Positions 26,601 through 38,600 of a DNA stretch of 64,000 nt are shown one piece after another. The number at the start of each line of letters is the position of its first letter. Positions within the stretch are counted from its first letter, which is position 1. This DNA is from Owenia fusiformis (taxonomy: Eukaryota; Annelida; Polychaeta; Sabellida; Oweniidae). The translations under genes and the position numbers were made by a program. The notes beneath the pieces are model-generated. The model saw nothing but the letters and a program-made list of their open reading frames with translations, searched no databases and was not told where the DNA came from. The stretch spans positions 24,741,375 through 24,805,374 of the forward strand of contig CAIIXF020000005.1 of assembly GCA_903813345.2 (NCBI GenBank), read 5' to 3'.

Positions 26601-29600
26601 CTTTAATGGTTAAAAATGCAGATCTCCTAAAATCTCATTAAAAAACGAGACTATAGCAAGATTTTAAAGCTATATGGAAAAAGGACCATTGAAACCAGAG
26701 GTGAACAAAACATGAGCTAAGGGGATCATTGGGAGAGGTTGGACTAGCGATACTTTTTAAAAATATTGCGTCAATTTCAAAATATTGTTTGCCTAACAGC
26801 ATACCTGTCATGTCTATTATTCAAGATAACAATTCATTTCTTCTAAATCTGATCAGATATTTCAATTTTTCAGATAATTAAATTACATTACGATTGGAGT
26901 GGGAAACATTGGAATGTATATATTTGAAAATATTGGATCGAACATTTTACACACTTTTCTTTGCTGCCACTTTAATATCTTCACTTACATTGCTTTTCTT
27001 TAGAACTACTTTCAATGAGTTTCTGCACACTGCTGACAACCTCAAGTAGAGCGCTAAATGCTACAGTGATTGCATAGCCATCAGGTATGTTGGGAGGGTC
27101 TACCTTGTCTAGCAGTTCTATGCTGTAAAACAAAGTATTCAATGTTCAGCAAAAAAAATGCATTGTACAAATGATATAACCAGTGATTGCATAGCCATCA
27201 GGTAGGAGGGAGGGTCTACCTTGTCTAGCATTTCTATGCTGTAAAACAAAGTATTCAATGGTCAGCAAAAGAAATGCATTGTACAAATGATATAACCAGT
27301 GATTGCATAGCCATCAGGTAGGAGGGAGGGTCTACCTTGTCTAGCATTTCTATGCTGTAAAACAAAGTATTCAATGTTCAGCAAAAGAAATGCATTGTAC
27401 AAATGATATAACCAGTGATTGCATAGCCATCAGGTAGGAGGGAGGGTCTACTTTGTCTAGCATTTCTATGCTGTAAAACAAAGTATTCAATGTTCAGCAA
27501 AAGAAATGCATTGTACAAATGATATAACCAGTGATTGCATAGCCATCAGGTGGGAGGGAGGGTCTACCTTGTCTAGCATTTCTATGCTGTAAAACAAAGT
27601 ATTCAATGTTCAGCAAAAAAAATGCATTGTACAAATGATATAACCAGTGATTGCATAGCCATCAGGTAGGAGGGAGGGTCTATCTTGTCTAGCATTTCTA
27701 TGCTGTAAAACAAAGTATTCAATGTTCAGCAAAAGAAATGCATTGTACAAATGATATAACCAGTGATTGCATAGCCATCAGGTAGGAGGGAGGGTCTACC
27801 TTGTTCGGTTCTTTGCTATTCAGCCAAAGTAATTTACTGTAGAAACAAGTGACGCTGTTGCTATCTGGTTTAGAGAGTCAGGATTATTAAATCATTTATA
27901 ATGTGCATAATATGTATTTATAACATAATGTCCTACTTACAAGACTGCTTTGAATGTTTGCCTGGGTACATTCATTATGAGTGGAATCCAGACCCCCCTA
28001 TAAAGGAATGCTGGCTGGGGGGTGACTCCTCCACCCACAGGCATACCTGCCACTATAGCAGGGGGCTGACCAGTGATATCCGGAGTCTTGTTACCTGCAA
28101 TAAGAACAATTCTTCGTATACAGGACGTGATTATTGAAAAAAAATCTCTGATCATTATTTTGAACACGAAATACAATGGCATTGAGTAGAATCAACTAAA
28201 AATAAAGTAAACAGGAATGAAACATACATCCTTTACTATAGAAATGTAAACAAGGCAATAACATGCAAAATGTCACTACCTGCCATTTGTTACAGACACT
28301 GAATGCCAGATGCAAACCGCCATAACAAATAATGGAGACCATAACAATATGTTACCAAAACATTTCAGTTAAATGATTAAGATAAAATCATGTGATATTA
28401 ACAAAAGGAACATACAGAGGGACAGAAAAAAGGCAGATTGACAATGCACATTTAAGTTACCTGAAGATCCACTTGGGGACTGCGGTGGGTTCATAAACAA
28501 GGATTGTATCAGAGCACCAACTGCATTGACAATATCACGAAATATTTTTGTAGAGTGTTGCTTCATATCATAGCTCTCACAGAAAGACCTGTGCAGACAA
28601 ATACACAAATTAGTTGTATGTTTGCCACATGGAAAACACATTAACTTGATTAACATAAATGAAAGGACATATAAATGATATAAATATTGAAAATTATTAA
28701 TATACAAACTACGTAATCTTATTCAAATTGATTGAATATGTATATGATTTTATTTATATCTTCTAATCTTATTCATTATTCATTATTGGAAATACTTAGG
28801 ATGGACATCATATGGCATGTACCAGAATTTGTTGTACAGGGTGGTCAAAAAATGGAAACCCTGCATTTTCCTCATATCTTTGTCATTTTAAGGAATTACT
28901 CCCTGATATTTCACTCATTTGTAAATCATCCAATTTCCTACCACCCTACCATATTTCATGACCATCGAATTGATAGTCACAATTTTACAGGACTTTGACC
29001 AACATGCTTCAGGTTTGGCCATCCTCGCGCTGTAGGCAAACCTGCACAATTGTCAATGACCCAAATTCCTCAGCAGGTATGGCCTGAATGATACAGATGA
29101 TCTCACTTTTGAGGTCTGCAATTGTCCTGAGGTCATTCTTATACACTCTATCTCTGCCATATCTCCATAGGTTAGGGACATTTTGGCCTACATGTGCAGG
29201 TTTCTCTATACTGCACTAGTGGCCACCGGATTCTTTAAAGTGCTATAACACTGTGACTATCAATCTGATGGTCATGAAATATAGTAGGCTGGTAGGAAAT
29301 TGAATGATGTACAAATGTGTAAAGTTATTTCTTAAAAAGATATAGGAAAACAGTGTAAGGGTTTCCAGTTTTTTTGACCACCCTGTACAAGAATACTCTA
29401 CCTGACTAAATGTGGCTGTATGACCAATTTCTGTATGACTTCTAGAGCCAGACATCTTTGCCACATCGGTTTCTCACCATCCAAAAACTTCACCAGAAGA
29501 GAGAGGAATATCTCACACTCTGTGCTCTAAAATCAACAAAAGTATAATTCAGCCAAAAAATCATCATGTGATCAAAATAGATGATATAATTTTTGAAATC

Positions 29601-32600
29601 TTTTTACCATTTATCAATACAGGCACTAATGAGGTGCAACAATTACAATAGAACAAGAACCTTATATGAAAACTGATTATCATTGCATTTGAAATTCTAA
29701 ATGACCACATTCCTATTTACTAGAGGCATCACGGAACAAAAAAATTCGGAAGTTCTAGTCATTTGGAACAAAATCAATTTCACGAGTCTATGAACAATTA
29801 CTGGATATCTAGCTTGTACAGGAAATAAAAAAATTAGATATCCCATTCGATCTGGGAAGAAAAACAAAAATTAATGATCAATTCACGTTGAGCATCTGTT
29901 ATTAGGACCCCACATCTTCAGTCAGCGGTAATCCACTCTAGTGTCGCTTTGAAAAACGACAGTTGTGCGTCACATTTTTTTGCAAAAAAAATCTTATTTT
30001 CGTTGTATTAGCCGAATTAGAAACAAAATGATCGATCCCTTCCACTCCCTCATTTCTACATTATATCTGCGCATGCTCGCATATTTAATTAGCACAACAA
30101 AATAAATAAATGGATCCCGACAACAATTGTCAACTTGTAAGTTTTTCAGCTAATTTCTACATTTTTCGAAATGAATTTTGTAATATGCATAGTGTCGCGT
30201 GGTAGAATGATGTTTTAGGATACTGAATGTGTTGTTTTTTTTCGAGGGGGATGCGCAGGAGCTTGAATCTGAAGGAAAGACACCAGGTCGTAACATCCTA
30301 AAAGATGAAAATAAAAATGGCTAACATCTGTGAAAACGACAAAGAAATGTTGCTGTTTTCCTCGTGCAAACGTCTCGCTGAGATGACCTTGAGATGAGGC
30401 GATACTTCTCTGTCGTGTTAGCATGCTATGCATCTAGGCTCATCTGTGTACATCATTATTTGCGACACTTACAGTTTGAATACCAGGCGACACTTGAGTT
30501 GATTACCACTGACTGATCTTTGAAGGCACTCTGTCTTCGATACATTGCTTTTTGGGTATCAGCTCATTTGACATTTTGAGTTTAGCCGCCGCCATGATCA
30601 GTGCAGTCTCAGATCATAGCCTACTACTCGACAAAGATAAACACTCAGCATATTTAGTAAAATAAGTTGATCGACTAGGTCTATCTGGTAGCAAAAACCT
30701 CTTGAAAACTCTTCAATGAGAAGGAGTGAAAAATGGACTTCTTTCGATGCAAAGAAAAATGCTGTTTTGCAGCGATTTGAGGGCTAAAAACTGTGTAAAG
30801 GTACGATTTTCTTGTTCTGGAACCGAACCGAAATGCTAAATAATTGTTCAGTGTTCCGACCCGAGAGCCGTATTTTGCGGATCGGAACAAAATTGGGTAT
30901 CTGTGACACCTCTACTATTTACCCAGCATGTCCAAATGTCTCCTCTGCCACTCACACATGTCAAAAACAAAATGCAAGGACAATATGCAAAACTGTTGAT
31001 CAGCTCAATCGACTTACCAGAAGCTTATAGTAGTTATGTATAAGGACATTAACAATCCGCAGCAGGCGCATGACGATCGGGAAATATGGTTTCTCTACGG
31101 GCACAGGGGACGGTAGTGAAGGAAGGCCTTGACGATACTTCAGACTTGGTGAGAATAATTTAATCACCAATGGACACACTTTCTCTTTCAGTAGGAAACT
31201 GAACTCAGGATGCTGAAAAACAAAACATTCACATTGGTCATATTTTGAAATATAAAAGGAGAAAGTGTGTAGGATGTCAAAACAATTTCAAATCAAAATT
31301 CAGATTCAACTTTAAATCAAAATCTTTGTTGAAGTCTACAATTTGTCAAATAGAAGCATTAATACAAACTCACTAATTCAAACCATCTACTTGGAATAAC
31401 AAGGCACAGACGTGAACAATATCGTACCTAAAACACAGCATTGTGGTCTTGTTGACCAAGAAAGCAAGATGGCCGCAGAAAAGTTAATCAGCTCTAGAAC
31501 TTATCACTGTGTAACATATGTAAAAATTTGAACGGTTTGGCTGGAAACCTGTAGACAAGCCTCGATAGACAAGATTTTAGGACGGAAAATCTAAATTGGC
31601 AGCCTTAACATTTACCCAGAATGCCCAAAAACTAATCAGTTCTAAACTTTCATACATAGAAAGATCCCTGAAAATTTGGTTTGGCTGGAAACCAGTAGAC
31701 AAGTCTTGAAAGTGAAGATTTTCAGATTCAGATTCAGATTCAGATTCAGATATTTATTACTATTTTGAAAATTATATATGACATTCAATACAACATGACG
31801 CTCTCAAGAGCATATATGTTGGTTTTAACTGGACAGAAATGGGTCAGTGACACCAACAGGTAAGACAAATAAAAATGGAGTGGAGAAATACCTGAGAATG
31901 ACACTGGCCCAAGTCTGTTGGAAATAATTTCAAAAATGTAAAAAATATTAACACTCGGGGACAGAGACACAGGACACGAGAACGGGTAATTGCTGCTAAG
32001 TTTATAATATGTATATATATAAGTTGATAAGACAAAATGTGGCAGAGTACAGATTTTCAATAGTAAAGACATTTTCAAATCTTTAAAACTATAAAGGTAT
32101 GTCATTTATTTTATTTTGTTTGAACAAAGACTTAAAAATTGAGAGTGAGGCTGCTTGTCGAATATGATGAGATATAGAATTCCAGATTTGCTGACCTTGC
32201 ACTTTCAGTGAATAAAGGCCAATATTTGTTTTGAACTTGAAGGCATGGATATCATGTGAATGTCTAGTTTGATACCGATGAATGTCAAAATTTAACGTAA
32301 AATAGTTTTCAAAAATCTTGCGGTGGACTAATATATTGTTATACCAGCAATAAACAAAAATTCCAACATTTAATTGATAGATATCATGCACTGGAAGTAT
32401 TCTAAATTGTTTGAAAAGTGGAGCCGAGTGCTCAAACCTGTCTTTTCCTGCCATGAGACGAAGGTATGATTTTTGTAATTTGAGTAGTTTATCCAAAGCT
32501 GAATATGCTCCGGCCCAAATGATTGTGCAATAATTCAAGTAGGAATATATTAAAGAATTATAAATTGCTAACATACTTTTTATGTTTAGCAAGTATCTGC

Positions 32601-35600
32601 ATTTGAATGAGATTCCAATGGTTCTAGATATTTTTCTTTCTACATTTTTTATGTGACTTTTCCAGTCAAGGAATTCATCAATTGTTACTCCCAAAAAATT
32701 TATTTCATGAACCCTATCAATTTGTTTTCCATTTATAAATATTTCAATTTGTTGACAAATCTTTTTTCGTTTTTTGGAGAAGACGATGAATTTTGTTTTT
32801 GAATAGTTTAAAGAAAGGAGGTTTGCTTTAAACCAGTCATCAAGAGTAATGAGTTCCTGATTAACAGTATTTACAAGTCTAGTCAAATTATGGTCTGAAG
32901 CTAGAAGATTAGTGTCATCTGCAAATAAAACAGATTTAAGACTTTGTGACGCCGTGAACAGGTCATTAACATAAATGATAAATAAAAGTGGTCCCAAAAC
33001 GGATCCCTGAGGGACTCCCTGGGAAACAGTTAGGGTGTCAGACAGGGCACCATCATAAGAAACAATTTGTTTACGATTTTGAAGATAGCTTTTAAAAAAG
33101 TTTTGTTCAACTTGTCCGACACCATAGAAGTCAAGTTTTTTTATGAGAATATCGTGGTTGATAGGGTCGAACGCTTTTGACAGGTCAAGGAAGATTCCAA
33201 TGGAGTATTTATCATTTTCAAGAGCTGATCTTATATTTTCGACAAAGGTCAAAATTGCCATATATGTGGAGAAATGTTTTCGAAATCCAAATTGGTGTAA
33301 GTAAAATAATTTTGATTCTTCAAAGAAAGTGTATAATCGCTTATGGACAAGTTTCTCAATGAGCTTAGAAAATACAGACAAAATCGATATTGGCCTGTAA
33401 TTTGTAAATTTGTCATTTTCACCAGATTTAAATATGGGTATGACTTTAGCCATTTTAAGAAGATCAGGAAAGCATCCCTGTTGAAAAGACATATTATAAA
33501 TAAAAAGAAGAGGGTTTAGAAGGTCATCCTTAGACTGACGTATAATAATAGGTTTGATATCATCAATAGATGCACTGCTATCTTTGAGATCTCCCATTAG
33601 GTCATGTAGTTCCTGGTGAGTTATTAAGTCAAAATTAAATTTAATATCTGTTTTTTTCATTGAGTTAATAAATTGAGACCAATGTTTGTTACTTTGGCCA
33701 ATATTTTCCGCATATTTCTTTCCAATAGTTGCGAAAAATTCATTAAATTTGTTAGAGATTTCAGTTTTATCTGAAATAACCTGGTCATTAACTATAAATT
33801 CATTTTGAGATTTGGGGTAGGCTTTTTTCTTTTTCAAAATATCTTTTATGACAGCCCATGTATCCTTTATATTACCGTTTGCAGAGTTAAATCGGTCTCG
33901 ATAATATGAACGTTCGGAAGTTCTTATAGTGCGTCTAAGTAAGCGTTTATATTCTTTGTATGCTGTCAAATTGGTTATTGTGGGACATTTTACATATTTA
34001 TAGTACAATTTATTTTTAACCTTAGTAGAATTTATGATACCTATAGTTAGCCAAGGCGTGAGTTATCATTGTAATGCTTAACTCTCTTTTTTAAGAGGGG
34101 GAATGACTCATTATAGATTTTAGAAATTATGTCATGAAAAATGTTATATGCATCATTTGCCTTATTGCTAGAATATAAATCAGTCCAATCTACAGTAGAA
34201 AGCTGTTGTTTGAACATTTGTAGATTTTGGGTAGTATGTTTTCTGTATGAAATCGTTTTGAATTTTATAGTGCTTATTGTTGACTCAGAAAGTGCAAATA
34301 CTGGAAAATGGTCAGAAATATCACTTAAGATGACATCCCCATGAATAAAATTAGACATATTAGTAAATATATTGTCAATTAAGGTCGCAGAATGGGATGT
34401 TACACGGGTAGGCTTGTATATCAATGGTCTGTGATTATAGGAGTACAAAATATTAAGAAAGTCATCAGTACCTTTGTGAATATCAGATTTGAAAAGATCT
34501 ATGTTAAAATCCCCAGTGATGACAGAAAATTTATTTTCATTATTGATTTGTCTAAGATATGAAGTTAAATTGACATTAAATTCATCAATATTAATTTTTG
34601 GAGGTTTGTATAGAGCAGTAACGATGATGTTCTTAGATTGTTGGTTGACAATTTCAATGGCTAAGGAATTGCACTGATCATCGTGAAATTTGATATCATG
34701 TCTGAATTTGTGGCAAATACCATTAAAAATGAATAAAGCAGCACCCCCGCCTGCACGATCAGTTCTAGAAGAGAAATACGGTGTATAATCAGAGAAAAGA
34801 GATGCACATTGCTTCTCTGTGTCAGAGTTCAGCCAGGTTTCAGAAAATGCCAACACTTGAACTGGATTTTTCTTTAATTGATTAATGAAGATATTCAGCT
34901 CAGATTCTTTACTAAGAATGCTTTGTGAATTGAAATGAATTATGGAAAAATCTTGTCCAGTTTTGGAGTCCATTAAAGCAGAGAGCTCTGTTAAAGATCT
35001 ATATTTGCATTTGGTAATTGAATCCATGACATCATTCTTCATATACATTTCAATCTCATCATTTTCATTAGAAAGCCTCTCATTAAATGGGTTAAAAATT
35101 TTATGTTCAAAATTGGCAAGTAAATCAGCATAGGGAACAGATTCAAGGTATTCAATATCATCAATAACACTATAAAATGGAAGTTCATGACACAATGTAT
35201 CAGCCACATGTAAGTCATAGGTATCAACCATTTGGGGTCAATATGACATTACTCATATGCAAAACCTGAAAACATGTCCTGTGTCCGACCCAAAGTGTTA
35301 TAAGTTTATAGTTCATGGTGTTTTGCAATAACTCACAGGATCAAAAATAACTCCAGTATTACCATGATGTAGTAGTGAAAAGAAGAAAAAATGATAAATA
35401 TTAAAGAGATGTACCACAGTTAGAAAATAAGAAACAAAACTCAGACTAGGCACATATGTAACTCTATGTACAATACTTGTATATACCAATATACATATTG
35501 ATTGTGGCACACCTCTTTAAAATACCTGTAATATTTGAATGTAACAAAATCCATTGAAAACATAAGCAACTCAATAATATTAACCAATAAAATTAATCAC

Positions 35601-38600
35601 TCTCTCTTTATTATAGAGAGGAGTCCTGGTTTATCACCTCATGTTTGAGGTATTGGCCATGCAAAGACCTAGTCCTGGGGCTGTACCAAATGATCACCTG
35701 GTTTCACTTCTAGAAGAGGCCCAGTATATAACCTGTTATTGACAAACAGTTTGTCCACTTTAAGAGAGGCTCTGTCTCCCTTTTTCCTAAATTCTATCAT
35801 TGTAGGGATAAGCTGCTTTCGACGTGCTCGTATCTCATCTGGGTATTGTTGAGAGATAGAGAAATTGGTACCTTTCAGATTCTTGGCATTCTGTAGAAGC
35901 ATGTCCTTGACAAAAGGATTCGAGAAGTGAGCTACTACTGGCCGAGTATTTCCTGCTTTTAAAGCTCCCAGTCGATGAAATCTATCATATCCTTTGCAGG
36001 CAGTTTCAAGATCATCACCTTCCACCTTAAGATTCTCCTTAATGAAATTATCAAGTTTAAGTTTCAGTTTCTGGGGATTTCGTTCGCCAGGAACCGATTC
36101 ATCCATATCCTCCTTTATTTGGTAGAACACAAGATTGTCCCTCATAGATCGTGTTTTCATTCTTAGAAGTTCCTCCTTAGTGGACTCCAGATCACGCTGC
36201 AATGCACTTATGGCAGTAGAATTGTTACTGGCTTTTTTACTTATTTCTATTTGACCAGCTTGGAGTGAAGACACTGATTTTGACAATAGCTCAAATTTTT
36301 CATTCATGACTTTAAAATCACTTTTAGTAACTTGTGACTCTGTAATGGAGTGGTCACACTTATGCCGTGTGGGCTCACGGTTCGCCACCATGTAAGTACT
36401 TTTGGGGCAGACGGCGGGGCACGGCATAGAAACACGGGGGGCAAAACAAAAATTTTCACAGCAAGATATCCCCCATCACATCAAATACAAAATTAATTAA
36501 TTAATTGAAAAATTAAATTTTAAATTAGCCACACGGTGGCGAACGGTGAGCCCACACGGCAAGTGTGACCGCTACTTAAGACTTTGAATGGCTGCATAAA
36601 CTGTATCTAAAGTTACCTCAGATGCTGAGTTTGAATCAGCAGATTGGCTTTTACCTCTAGGCATAGTGACAATGGTACTTCCCTCTAATGCTAAGATGGC
36701 TGATACAAATATCCAAATTATTTTCATATATGACACACTTCTCGTATCACTTTATATTAACCCTATGATAGTGTATAATTACTTCCACACGTTCCTGGTA
36801 TATCCAAATACAGTCAGTGAAAGTTACAGGTGCTATTGTTTCTTATTGTTGATGAAATTTCACCCAGAATGCCCAAAAACCAATCAGTTCTTGAGGTTGA
36901 TATGTAGAAACATCCCTGAAAATTTCAGATGAATCCCTCAAAAGGTTTGGCTGGAAACCTGTAGACAAGTCTTGAAAGTAAAAGATTTTAGGATGGAAAA
37001 TCCAAAATGGCCACCTTAAAATTTACCCAGAATGCCCAAAAACTAATCAGTTCTTGACGTTGATATGTAGAAACATCCCTGAAAATTTCAGATGAATCCC
37101 TCAAATGGTTTGGCTGAAAACCTGTAGACAAGTCTTGAAAGTGAAGATTTTAGGACGGAAAATCCAAATGGCCACCTTAAAATTTACCCAGAATGCCCAA
37201 AAACTAATCAGTTCTTGACGTTGATATGTAAAAACATCCCTGAAAATTTCAGATGAATCCCTCAAATGGTTTGGCTGGAAACCTGTAGACAAGCTGAAAA
37301 GTGAGACGCCGCCCGCCGCCCGTCAAGCTGACTACAATATCGTACCTCTTGTTAGGTACGATAAAAACATGTATGAGATGATTGTATGTATGAGATTGTA
37401 TGTTTGAGATTGTATGTATGAGATTGTATGTCTGAGATTGTATGTATGAGATCGTATGTATGAGATCGTATGTTTGAGATTGTATGTATGAGATTGTATG
37501 TATGAGATTGTATGTTTGAGATTGTATGTATGAGATCGTATGTATGAGATCGTATGTATGAGATCGTATGTATGAGATCGTATGTATGAGATCGTATGTA
37601 TGAGATCGTATGTATGAGATCGTATGTATGAGATCGTATGTTTGAGATTGTATGTATGAGATCGTATGTATGAGATTGTATGTATGAGATCGTATGTATG
37701 AGATTGTATGTATGAGATTGGCCTCATTTCAACTACCTTTAGAAAGACGGCAGGAAAAGTTGTGAGGACAGATTCCATGAGCTCCAGGCCAAATGTCCGT
37801 GTCATCTCAGTCATTCCAACCAACCAATATGGCTGGTCTGCATTCACTAACTGGCAGAAATCCTGGGAAGACACATGGAATACATAAAGTATATGAAGCT
37901 TATAAAGCATGGATATCAATCAATAGAATAAATAAAATAGCAATATAAAAAAACTGTCACTTTGTCATAAACATTTTCTGTAAATGTCAGAGATTGTAAA
38001 AAATTCTTATATCTCAAGTGAATCAATTGCCTTTTGAAAAATGCATGCATCACAAATAATTTTCACAAGTCATACTTCTTTAAACTAGTTGAGCAATTAT
38101 TTGAGCCTTGAAATTTTCAGGAAAGAAATTTTGTGTCAAAGTTTACTGGTGGTACACATTGCAGGCTGGTAAGCTCTTTGGGGTATTTTAGGACACTAAG
38201 CCCTTTATGGCATTCAATTGTTACAAGTCTTTACCTGGAATAATAAATATGCATCACCAGCGCATGGTCTCAGGGATTGTGGAGGCTGGCGACTTCCAGC
38301 TTTTAGTTGTTCCACGGACATGGGAGGTAGAGGCTCTGGAATCAAAAATCACGAATACTTTTGTCCACAATACAAATTTTTTTAGATCATATATAATTTC
38401 ACATTTCTACTTGGCACCCAAAGATTTTTTAAAATGCCAAGACAATAACAGACAACGTGTTATTAAGAACTTAAAAACACAATGATTCACCTTGTGAAGG
38501 GACTGCATCTTCAGTGACAACTCTTTCAAAGACGATGCTCACTAAGTTGCGTACAACAGCAGCTGCAGTATTATTGGTTGTGCTGTCCTTGGTGAAGTGC

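Larger units (their letters stand above)
31724..36850 (-). mobile_element. Jockey/CR1-type LINE retrotransposon, nearly full length
   Basis: The element runs 5' to 3' on the minus strand. It has an ORF1, an endonuclease and a reverse transcriptase, and its 3' end is a short TCTGAA repeat after ATAAATA, in the style of CR1/L2/Rex-like tails. The 5' edge near 36850 is set by the return of the satellite sequence in which it sits (the left flank ends GAAGATTTT; the right flank starts with a CCCAGAATGCCC unit). It lies in MON2 intron 7 in the same orientation as the gene. ORF2 has one frameshift and ORF1 is split by a MITE, so this copy is dead but young-looking. Confidence 0.88.
31393..37368. mobile_element. 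Satellite-bearing element (family D), split by the LINE
   Basis: The outer parts at 31393-31723 and 36851-37368 contain a repeated unit of roughly 165 bp (ACCCAGAATGCCCAAAAACT, TTGGCTGGAAACCTGTAGAC, TTTTAGGACGGAAAATCC). The left edge AACAAGGCACAGACGTGAAC resembles that of the element at 18091. The right edge carries CGCCGCCCGCCGCC and ATCGTACCT...AGGTACGAT. No coding capacity is seen. Confidence 0.6.

Noticed and set aside
27064-27810. Regular repeats as a CRISPR array
   Set aside because: The units are fully identical 116-bp tandems derived from an exon, without unique spacers, in an animal genome.
32089-36850. Reverse transcriptase as part of a retrovirus-like element
   Set aside because: An APE-type endonuclease, an L1-like ORF1, a short-repeat 3' tail and no terminal repeats identify a LINE.
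37332-37919. A 195-codon minus-strand frame beginning upstream of [10 protein letters not shown]
   Set aside because: Only 37862-37737 is MON2 exon 7. The rest is intron read-through and translation of the 14-bp minisatellite.
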